From contig JAEUWY010000001.1 in NCBI GenBank assembly GCA_022059125.1, positions 2,728,001-2,792,000 of the forward strand: DNA of 64,000 nucleotides, in the 5' to 3' direction. This document shows positions 54,579-62,994 of this stretch, in pieces (within the stretch, counting starts at the first letter, position 1; every line of letters begins with the position of its first letter). Under the pieces are notes generated by a model that made no database searches, had not been told where the DNA came from, and worked only from the letters and a program-made list of their open reading frames with translations. The stretch comes from Corynespora cassiicola. Its lineage: Eukaryota; Ascomycota; Dothideomycetes; Pleosporales; Corynesporascaceae. A program made the translations under genes and the position numbers.

Positions 54579-56207
54579 ATGTCTACCATACCCAGAGACA
54601 AGTGGTGGAAGATAAAATGGTTCTCTGACGATGATACCAAAGAGGAGCGACGACTTATTACCAAGTTGGACATGTTCTTGGTTCCCTTTTCAGTAGCCGC
54701 ATACTGGGTTAAATATATCGACCAAAGTAATCTGAATAATGCCTATGTTGCTGATTTAAAAGAGGATCTTGGATTCAATGGCAACGAGCTCGTCCAGCTT
54801 CAAACCTTGTTCACGCTTGGTTCAGTACTGGGTCAGATACCATTCCTGTAAGGATATTGCGATCGTCTATTCAACGATGGAAGCTAATCAGCGCATGCAG
54901 TTTTATCATGACCTATGTCCCTATCCAATACCTCATCCCAGCTTGTGATATCTGCTGGGGAGTCTTCACCCTCCTCCAGTATCGAGTCAACTCCTACGCT
55001 GAACTAGCCGCGTACCGATTCATGGTCGGTTGGTTCGAGGCAGCATTCTTTCCTGCCATGCATTATGTGTTCGGATCCTGGTATCGAGGCCATGAGATTG
55101 CCCGTCGCGGGGGCATCTTTTATACTGGTCTTGGCGCTGGAACCCTGACGGCAGGTCTAATCCAAGCTGGCGCATCGCGATCATTGGAAGGCGTCCATGG
55201 TGAATATTTACATATGAATAAGTAATAAATTACGCGGTATGCTAACCCTTTGCTAAGGCTTGGAAGGCTGGCGGTGGATGTACATTATATGTGCTCTCAT
55301 CACCATCCCGATTGGAATCGTCGGCTTTTTCGTCCTCCCGGGTACCATCGAACAACCCAACCGATGGGTTGTCAACGAAAACGACGTACGCATCGCGCGG
55401 GAGCGTCTAGAGAAACACGGGCATGTTACCAAGGGCAAGATGAAATTCGGCCATATCAAGCGAACTCTGCTCGGGTTCCGGTTCTGGATGGTCATCGCTA
55501 CCGACGTTCTTTTCTGGAATGCAGGGATTCACAAGAACACTGCCTCATTCTTGCTCTGGATTAAGAGCTTGGGAAGATATAGTCCGGCTGGTATCAACGA
55601 ACTCGGAACCATTGCCCCTGCACTCGGAATTGCGTACACGCTCATTGCATGCTTCGCCTCAGATATGCTCATTGGCCCTGCGTGGGCAATAACCCTTTGC
55701 TCTACTTTGAACGCCATTGGCCTGCTTTTCCTGACTATATGGACTGTACCGGAAGGAGGGCTTTGGTTCGGCTTCGCAATGATGTACTGGTCCAATGCTC
55801 TGTCCTCAGTCTTCCACGGCTGGGTCAACAACCTGTTACGTGACAGCCCCGAAGAAAGAAGTTTTACTCTGGTCCTGATCAATCTGCTTTCCCAGAGCTC
55901 GACCGCATGGACTCCACTGCTCACTTTCCCTACTGTTGAAAGTCCACGGTATAGGAAAGGATTCTCGTTCTGTCTTGGCTGCGCTGTTGCGCTAATAGGG
56001 TTTACATGGACGATGCATTACTACTTGAAGCGAGATAAAAGACAAGCAACTGGACCATCGGATGAAGAGACTGATGGGAGCGAGGGGGTCACCTCTTCCT
56101 CTTCGGCAGAAGATGTAAAGCAATTACCCGAGCCTAGGATCGAGGAGAAAAGCTTTGAGGCAGATACTGGAGCAACCCTTGGCCAAGATAGAATTACAGC
56201 TCATTGA
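54579..56207 (+). CDS. MFS transporter, anion:cation symporter (allantoate/pantothenate-type) family
   Basis: Three exons (54579-54847, 54901-55199, 55258-56207) join in phase to 505 aa, the usual size for the fungal ACS family (Dal5, Fen2, Liz1, Seo1 relatives), which imports organic anions and vitamins at the plasma membrane. The N terminus is KWFSDDDTKEERRLITKLD. The helices include FLVPFSVAAYWVKYIDQSNL followed by NNAYVADLKEDLGFNGNE (the typical first-helix ACS motif), LIPACDICWGVFTLL, YRFMVGWFEAAFFPAMHYVFGSWY, GWRWMYIICALITIPIGIVGF, WAITLCSTLNAIGLLFLTIW and CLGCAVALIGFTWTMHYYLK. The substrate cannot be read from sequence. Introns are 53 and 58 nt, with GCTAAT and GCTAAC branch sites. Confidence 0.9.
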
Positions 56208-56945
56208 TTGAGACATATGTTGCAGTTCTTTTAGATAAAGAATAAAGTAATATAGAATAGACTTTATCCGTAGTTACATACCAGGTAGTTGACCTAAGGC
56301 CTAATTGATCACTGAGAATTGAAGACAAAAATGATTCTTAAACTCGAGCAGAATGCATTATAATGCATTTAAATATTTTACATAGTGTGCATAGACTCAA
56401 GATTAGTCTCTTAATTTATAAGATTTCCTTTTCCAAATTAGAATAATACCAAATAGTTTAAGGATTAAAGAAGCGAAGAGTTGTTAAAGCAAGCACTACT
56501 GGTAGTCAGGAATTTTACTTGTATCATCTCAAACTTTTAATAGATAAGCCATTCCATGTCACAGGCCTTTCTCAGCAAACGGGAATGGTAAGCAATGTCC
56601 AAAGATAATTGCATGCGTAAACGCCGGAGGGAAAAACATTATACATGTTTGAGCCAATAACATATGTATAATCATATCAAGCCGTGAACGGCGCTGCTTA
56701 CTCGCAAATTAAAAGTTGAGAGTGGATACTGACATGCGTGATCTGGTGACCGATATCTTTCACTCACAGGCTCAAAGTACTTTTGTCACTCTCTGCAAGC
56801 TTTGCTTCCCAGAAAACATCACCCCAATACAAACCCTCATGCCTCTAAACTGTTATAAGAGGCTCTTACAGGCCGTCAAAGGCCAAGTATACTGTCATTG
56901 AAGATAGCTCGGATCGTTTCTCACTGTCAGATACAGACGCCGACA
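56208..56945. other. AT-rich intergenic stretch
   Basis: This 0.74-kb stretch is strongly AT-rich around 56,220-56,560. It holds the transporter 3' flank and the promoter side of the next small gene. No supported gene or repeat is seen. Confidence 0.45.
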
Positions 56946-57560
56946 ATGTCTTTACTATTCCCCGACATGGATCGCGTCAAGCGCATCCGCGAATGTGTAA
57001 AGTACGCCCAAGATGCCAAACAAAAGGATGAGAGGCCTCTCTCATTCTCCACATTCGACGTCCCACGCACCAACCCTCCTTCAGAGGAGCTCACGATGCT
57101 TCGCCACGCGGCGGCAAGCGGTCTCGCCGAACTGGTTTCCGAAACCCCAGAATGCATCTCCTACTCGATCGCCACCCCAATCCAGCCTGGAAACGCTCAG
57201 GAGATTAACCCTCAGTGGTGGGCGGGCCGGTCAGAAGGTGGGATCAGGGCGGGCCCTCTGGCGACAGACTCTGAGGTCACGAAAATGCAAGGCGTGGCCG
57301 ACAAGGAGAAAGCGCGCAAGGAGAGGAGCCGCACCCACCCAAGTGGACGCCTTTACCGAGAAGAGCTCATGGCTAGAGAGGGACTGAGGCGTCAAGAAAA
57401 AGACCTGCCCATGTCAGATGACGCGGAGAGGGAGCCCTCCCCCGGTGATCACGAGGACGCGTCTGACGAGGGGGTTTGGAAAAAGATTGATAGAGGTGGC
57501 AAAGGAGGAGGATGGATTGCCAAAGGAGAACGCTTGGACCGTGATATTGATGAAGACTAA
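56946..57560 (+). CDS. Hypothetical charged protein
   Basis: This intronless frame of 204 aa starts at MSLLFPDMDRVKRIREC (ATG 56946); the frame upstream opens only from a non-ATG codon. The middle contains EELTMLRHAAASGLAELV and INPQWWAGRSEGGIRAG. The rest is hydrophilic and charged (KARKERSRTHPSGRLYREEL, DAEREPSPGDHEDASDEGVW), suggesting disorder. I recognise no domain. It stands alone between the transporter and the relic/MITE region. It could be a lineage-specific gene; codon use looks coding, but this is only an impression. Confidence 0.5.
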   Translation: MSLLFPDMDRVKRIRECVKYAQDAKQKDERPLSFSTFDVPRTNPPSEELTMLRHAAASGLAELVSETPECISYSIATPIQPGNAQEINPQWWAGRSEGGIRAGPLATDSEVTKMQGVADKEKARKERSRTHPSGRLYREELMAREGLRRQEKDLPMSDDAEREPSPGDHEDASDEGVWKKIDRGGKGGGWIAKGERLDRDIDED

Positions 57561-58100
57561 ATTGAACTGGGTAGGAGTCACTGGCATTGTTGGTTATCAT
57601 AGGACCCAGGCGGCTTAAAGCAGTATATGTATTCAACCTACGCTAGATCGCGTGGCTCTCTTTTTTACTTAACACAGAAGTATGATTATTTTTTCTTGAG
57701 TTTTGTTACTAATTAGAGTGAAGGCGGAATACAGTTCTTTCATAAGAAAGGCAAAAATGATTAAAGCAATTGAAAGGGCGACAGAGAGTGTAGGCGGAAA
57801 ACATAAGTAGAGCTATGGGCTAATCTACGGTGATGTAATGGGTGGTGTGGATGTCTGTAGCCAAATCGGAGAGCTGTTGGATGGAATCGATCTATAGGGG
57901 AAGGACGTTGCCATTAACATGCAATGGATGGGCTCCTGGCTATACTTGGTAAGATGTTCATTCCTGTGCAGTGCTGGGCTAGCAGCCTATGGAACATGAG
58001 AATGCGAGCCTGATATTTCTGCAGCTCAAGACTGCAATTGTAATACAAATACTCTGTATCTATAGGTCTTCAGCAGTTTTCCAGTACTACAAGACTGAGT
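57561..58100. other. Gene-free stretch
   Basis: This 540-nt stretch lies between the hypothetical gene and the GH3 relic. The frames are short, and no similarity to the missing GH3 C terminus was recognised. Confidence 0.4.
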
Positions 58101-58476
58101 TTATTGGGTAGCCGATGCGGTGTTTCCATCATAGTGACGATAGCCAACGAAGACATGTTCCACATACTCACCCTCTAATCTGCCTCCAATCATGGTGCCC
58201 GGAAAGTTGCCGTGGGCTGGCGCGTCCTCGAGCCGCTTGGGAAAAGTCACTGGCAGACGACCCATGGGCTTGATGGCACCTATTAATACGTCTGTAATGG
58301 CATTGCCGCACTTTTACCCTAAGAACTATACTTGAAAGGATAGACAGAACCTAATCCAACTAAGTTATACCCGCAGCGACGCCTATCGAGTTAACTACAG
58401 CTGTTTTATTGTTAGCGGCCGCGACGGCTGCGACAATTGTATCCTAGTTCCCGTTGCGAGAAATGTGGAATATAAA
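58101..58476 (-). pseudogene. Relic of a GH3 beta-glucosidase, truncated at the MITE
   Basis: On the minus strand, translation gives TIVAAVAAANNKTAVVNSIG, then, after stops and a frame disturbance, CGNAITDVLIGAIKPMGRLP, VTFPKRLEDAPAHGNFPG and VEHVFVGYRHYDGN. These match, in order, the C-terminal GH3 domain of fungal beta-glucosidases (the 'AAN..TVVV', 'GNAI.DVL.G..NPSGRLPVTFPK' and 'VGYR.YD' blocks). At least one stop interrupts the frame between the blocks. The catalytic N-terminal domain and the terminal FN3-like domain are absent. The 5' side ends exactly where the outer MITE begins (58477). It is a dead fragment. Confidence 0.75.
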
Positions 58477-59244
58477 GGGCCTGTTTGGCACCTCCAGATT
58501 CAGATTTGAAATGGGCCTAGGTGGCCAGGATAATCCTAACGATATGGACCCTTCAGATTTGTACAGCACCTCACTACCTCCTAATAAAGAAATAACCTTT
58601 AGATCGCTAAATTAGGCTTAAATTTAGCTAAAAGGGGTTAGTTTAAGCTTAAAAAGGTATAGCTGAAATGACTTTAGGGCCTGTTTGGCAACTGCCCCAG
58701 ATCGCATATGAAGCCTCCCGATGAGCTGAGTAAGCGGAAATGGCCGGAAAATAGCGTCCTGTTTAGCTTAGAAGGCGTTTAATCAGCCTTTAAATAGCTT
58801 TTAGATTTAAACTAGCAACTAGCGTTAGTAACTTCTAATAGTACCTATTAGTATTTACTATTGTATAAAGCTTTATTAAAATAAGTAATAATTAATTTTT
58901 TAAAAAATTTAAATATATACAGTATTTTTCTACTTTCTAATTATAATTAAATAAAACTTTTAAATATTTAGTAACGTTATACTTAAAGTGCAGCCAGGAA
59001 GTGCTAAACAGCCCCTTATTTTTACGTCCATTTTGTGGCTGCTAAGGGCCCTGATCTCTGTCACTATACGCCGAAAATGATGCCGAAAATGCCACAATCT
59101 GGGCCCGATCTAGAGCTGAAATCTGGAGTTGCCAAACAGGCCCTTATATCACTCCACTTTTATTTTTTACCTTTAACTTAATATAGTATAAATTTGTGAC
59201 AAAACTGGCCCATTTCAAATCTGGAGGTGTTGTGAAACAGGCCC
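58477..59244. mobile_element. Outer MITE-like element (PIF/Harbinger-like TIRs)
   Basis: This is a 768-bp element with imperfect terminal inverted repeats of about 40 bp (58477-58517 and 59207-59244). The ends read GGGCCTGTTTGGCA...; inside the TIR both sides contain CTCCAGAT...TTTGAAATGGGCC. It is flanked by TAAA on both sides (58473-58476 and 59245-59248). The interior is AT-rich without a transposase frame. A second element is inserted in it. The GGGCCTGTTTGG ends recall Tourist/PIF-Harbinger MITEs; the superfamily is inferred from ends and flanks only. Confidence 0.8.
58677..59143. mobile_element. Inner MITE-like element nested in the outer one
   Basis: This 467-bp element has ends that are inverted copies of GGGCCTGTTTGGCAACT (17 exact bases at both ends), flanked by a perfect 3-bp TTA duplication (58674-58676 and 59144-59146). 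A 3-bp TWA target is typical of PIF/Harbinger-type MITEs. The first 14 bases equal those of the outer element, so both belong to one end-sharing family. The interior is AT-rich and non-coding. Confidence 0.85.
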
Positions 59245-59419
59245 TAAATCTTGATGGGAACAAGTACAGGCACCATTTTCCCACGGAAGCTGCCCTGTAA
59301 CATGGCTGTTTCGATACCCAACAACGCTCAAAATGCGTGACAGTGTCCTTCGTCTCGTCCCCACCAACATTGCCACCCTCAAGATCCTCTGGCACGATCT
59401 TGTCGCTGGTCTCGTGTAG
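59245..59419. other. Unassigned relic-like stretch right of the MITE
   Basis: Minus-strand frames here are open and seem to continue the sugar-transporter relic but match nothing that I know. It may be more decayed coding DNA. Confidence 0.35.
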
Positions 59420-59620
59420 GGAGCCGTCCATACGACGTAACTTACGAGCATGCCTGCGGTAGAGACAAGAAAGAGCGGACGGCAGCCCAGGCGGTCGACC
59501 ATGAGGGCACCAAGGAACTTCGCGAGGACCCAGTTGAAGATTCGAAGGATATCGTTGCTAAGAGTTGAATCATTGGCTTCAGTGATGTCGATTGTGTCAA
59601 GGGCGAGGGTTAGACTACCC
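59420..59620 (-). pseudogene. Relic of an MFS sugar transporter
   Basis: A minus-strand segment reads LTLALDTIDITEANDSTLSN and then ILRIFNWVLAKFLGALMVDR followed by LGCRPLFLVSTAGMLVSYVV. This is the mid-protein stretch of fungal hexose/lactose-type MFS transporters, containing the second 'DRLGRRPLFL' signature (here RLGCRPLFL). Only about 65 of the usual 500 or more residues are recognisable. It lies just right of the nested MITEs and is non-functional. Confidence 0.72.
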
Positions 59621-60042
59621 AGGTACCTAGGTAGCTGTATAGTTAATGGCGAGAGTGTGGAACAAGAGGCAAGAGAGTTCAAGCTGATGAACCGACTGCT
59701 GCGCTGCCCCTGCAGGCCCCTTCCTCATTTCCACCGTTCAGCGTAAGATTGGAAGGCTCATCTGGCCAGATACAGGTTTGTAGTGACGAGAGGCTACGAA
59801 CTTGCACCCCAGAGCATGCAAGGCCCACGTCAGGTATTTTTCCTGAGACAGGGCCGGGTTTTTCAGACTGACGGCGGACACGCCTATGGCGCTGGCGCTT
59901 GCTGGAAGGCGTATGACGTGGCATGGCCGTCACATGTCACCGCTCTGGTGGCTGTTTTGGCGGTGAACGTTGGTCAACTGCGCCTTTTACCTCCGCACCT
60001 TTCCAGGCCAGTCGGCTCAGGACTCCGCTGCTCTCTCCCGGC

Positions 60043-60068
60043 AAAAAAAAAAAAAAAAAAAAAAAAAA
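60043..60068. repeat. Poly-A tract (26 nt)
   Basis: An uninterrupted run of 26 A. It could be a retroposition scar or a simple microsatellite; no retroelement is visible next to it. Confidence 0.9.
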
Positions 60069-60236
60069 CTCCGAGGCTCGGTGTCGCTAGATGGCGGGAA
60101 CTCAACGTCTGGCTGCCCCATGGGTGGGAAGAAAAGACGCCTGTCGCCGCATCTAGCAGCAATAACCGTCCTCCGAATGCCATTTTCCTAGTCATCCTGC
60201 CATTGTTCTCTCGATTGAGGGGTTCAAGCCATGGTC

Positions 60237-60252
60237 GGGGGGGGGGGGGGGG
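60237..60252. repeat. Poly-G tract (16 nt)
   Basis: An uninterrupted run of 16 G in non-coding DNA. Its length in the assembly may be unreliable. Confidence 0.85.
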
Positions 60253-60911
60253 TAGCACAGCGCGGCCTCCCCACGATGCCTTCCCATGACGTCACCCGCT
60301 CCATGGCAAGGATGGAGAATTGTGCCTGTCGATCAGCAGGGGTTCCCGGGGTGTGGGGACAGGACCACAGGTTTGCCATGATAACCTCATGGGAAACTCC
60401 AGGCGATTCCAAAATGCGCCTCAGCTCGACGATTGCATTAGCCTTCGCTAGCCTCATGTCGGCAGCCAGCTACGCCTTCGCGGGGGAAGAGATCCGATGC
60501 CACTCATTCGTCAGCCACAGCTTCTGTTGAATACGGAATGTTCCACGCCACAGAAGCCCGGGGCCAGTGTATCAGGGTCGAACATCTCCTGGACTCATCT
60601 CTTCACGCTTTCTCTTTGTGCAAAAAGCCCTCAGGTCCGTGCTTCCATCATGGAACCCCCCCGCCGTCATGTTTCAGACAATGACATGACAGCTGCCCAG
60701 GCCGAGCCATCTCCAATCTCAGGACACAACACGGCGCCGCTCCATAATGGGATTTGTATATATAAAGGCTGCCTTGGCCTCCGTCTTTGAATCAGGGCAC
60801 CTCTCTACTTTCACTCTTTTATCAACTGCATCACCTGCACCAAGCGTGCCCCTTACATTCTTTCGTCATAACCAACCACCTCTCATGTAATCATCCATAC
60901 CTTCTTTTAAC

Positions 60912-62264
60912 ATGGCTCCTTCCTGGCTGATCGACTTTCCCTCCCATCTTTCAATGGCTTATGAAGTCCTGGCCGACATGTTGCGCCAGATGGGCGACAC
61001 CTGCACTCACTGCATCGAGGCTCTCTCAGCCATCACCACGGCCCGAACGCACCATGTCCAAGCCGCAAATTCTGTCCGCAACCTTGCAAGCATGTATATT
61101 ATCGGGCCCACATCTGTCATCTTCTTTGGAGTTATCGTCGAGGTCAGCCGCCCAAAATGGGAAGCTATGATATCCTTTCAGCCTCCATCCGGCGTCTCCG
61201 CTGTATCCGGCTTCTACGGCCCTGGGGCGTACGACTCGTGGATCTTCAACGCTGTCGCTGTGGTCTGTGAGTCCGACTCAGATCCCACGTCGGATCAAAT
61301 CTGGTCGTACAGACTGATGTCGACTCTCGGTGTTGTCGTGTACGCCGCAATCGCCGGTATCGATCAACTGTACATGGTAGCGCACCCTGGGAGCTACTCG
61401 CAAGCCAAAATCGATGCATCAGACAGGGTCTGCATGATTGGTTGGATCTTCGGCATGCATTACTTGCTGCGCCGGTTGATACGCAAGCTCGCGAGTCTTT
61501 CGAAAACCACCACGGCTGTGGAACCAGCCTCTCCTGGTACCAATAACTCGGAAGATCCGGCTCCGGCATCACCACTTCTCTCTGCTGACGATGATGGTCA
61601 TCTGCAAAACTCTCACCACGTCAATTCTCCAATGCTAGATGCCCAACCTACTCCAGCCGCCCCGGATTCTTGGATGGACTCACTAGTAACAACCTATCGT
61701 TTATGGAAACCTTCACTCCAGACAGCCGTCTGGATCCTTCTGTAGATCCATCTCACCATCGCCATGTTCGCGTACAACATCCAGCACGGCAACCTCGGTG
61801 CCCGACTGGGTTTCTGCGGCACCCCCCTCTTCCTGTTCCTCATCATGCCGCTGCTGACAATCTATTACTACGGCTGGGCATATCTGGCAACCTTAGTCGT
61901 CAACATTGGCATACTCGTCATATCCACCGTCTACGTCCTGACCCCGCCCCAGTACCGCTACGACCCTGACAGTCCCACCGCGCCGCGCAGTGGGTCAAAC
62001 TTGAGCGACAAGGACCAGGTGGCAGCACTCATCGCTGGATGCCTGTTCATCGTGCCGCACGTGCTGCTTCTGTGGGAGCGCGGAAGAAGATTCAGGGCCA
62101 ATCCCATCTTGGAGGCTGCTAAGGTGTGGTACCGCTTCCGAGCCTGCTTTGGGAAAAAGTATGAGCCTCTAGGCCCACATGCAGGCGCGCACTTTGGCGG
62201 TGTTGATACGGTATATCATGGTGCTGGAGGCGAGGACAATGTGCATCCTCTCCTCTCCCTGTGA
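60912..62264 (+). pseudogene. Polytopic membrane protein interrupted by one in-frame TAG
   Basis: One reading frame of 450 codons runs from the ATG at 60912 to the stop at 62264, broken only by TAG at 61743-61745. Both parts are hydrophobic: MYIIGPTSVIFFGVIVEV, TLGVVVYAAIAGIDQLYMV and DRVCMIGWIFGMHYLL before the stop; GTPLFLFLIMPLLTIYYYGW, LATLVVNIGILVISTVYVL and VAALIAGCLFIVPHVLLLW after it. The stop falls inside a predicted helix (TAVWILL / IHLTIAMFAYN). Roughly seven or eight helices are expected in total. I recognise no family. A GTAG...CAG intron over the stop would shift the frame. Nonsense mutation, readthrough or a base error are the options. The promoter side has a TATA-like element. 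Confidence 0.6.
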
Positions 62265-62994
62265 CTGGGATCGGAGATTGGACCTTGCGCTGTGGCAACT
62301 AGCCATGTTTGACTTGTTGCTTCTCTTCCTCCTCTTCCTCCTCCTCCTTCTTCTTCATTTGTCCGGCCTCACATACGTTCGATCTCACTCTCTCGATCGG
62401 CAGAGGTTCAACAAGGGACGTTTTTTGGGAAATAGACGGCTTTACATCACTCGCCACATGGCGGGTTACTTCACTTCTTATCACTGGAATAGCTATTAGT
62501 ATGGCTGAGCCTTGGATATCATGGACAGGGAATATACATCAGGGTCGAGAGAGAAGATCCTATCGTTACGATGCCGCCGCCAGCGCTTATTCCGCACCCC
62601 CACGTGATCACACCATGTCTTCAGCCGTGAATTACCCAGTCCCGTCTTCTCTCGCACTTGAACAATGCATCATTTCTCGAACTGTGCGGTATCATGGCTG
62701 TGAGGCGCTCGTCTGCCCATGTCCGGGTCAAATATCACGGATTCGAAAATGAGTTCCCTGTCGCCCGGCCGAAGCTTCCCCCCCCCCCCCCCCTGGCACC
62801 TTGGGCTTGTTCTGGTACGAAACGAACGAACCCGTAATGCAGCGGAAATTTCTGTAAGCCTGTAAAGCACGAACTGCACAGTGGGAGCAAAATAGTTTGT
62901 TGGGTTGAAGAGTACGGGGCCTGAGCGGCGAGTTTGGACCATATTCCTGAGAATTTTGGAGCTGCAATCAGCCTCTTGTACACCTAGTGACCAA
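62265..62994. other. Convergent intergenic region
   Basis: This 730-nt stretch holds a CTT-rich microsatellite (about 62322-62358) and a 16-nt C tract (62778-62793). No gene is supported. Frames that cross it are low complexity. Confidence 0.45.
62778..62793. repeat. Poly-C tract (16 nt)
   Basis: An uninterrupted run of 16 C in the 3' flank of the acyltransferase-like gene. Confidence 0.85.

Larger units (their letters stand above)
59621..60911. other. Gene-free stretch with homopolymer runs
   Basis: This 1.3-kb stretch contains a 26-nt A tract and a 16-nt G tract. No frame resembles a protein family. The right end (about 60,750-60,911), with a TATATAAA-like sequence near 60,756 and a C/T-rich leader, looks like the promoter of the following membrane-protein gene. 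Confidence 0.5.

Noticed and set aside
54278..54673. 131-codon minus-strand frame over the transporter start
   Set aside because: It is antisense to the conserved first exon of the MFS gene and has no family resemblance.
61742..61784. Intron GTAGAT...CCAG as an explanation for the in-frame TAG
   Set aside because: Its length of 43 nt would shift the frame of the intact downstream half and remove helix residues.
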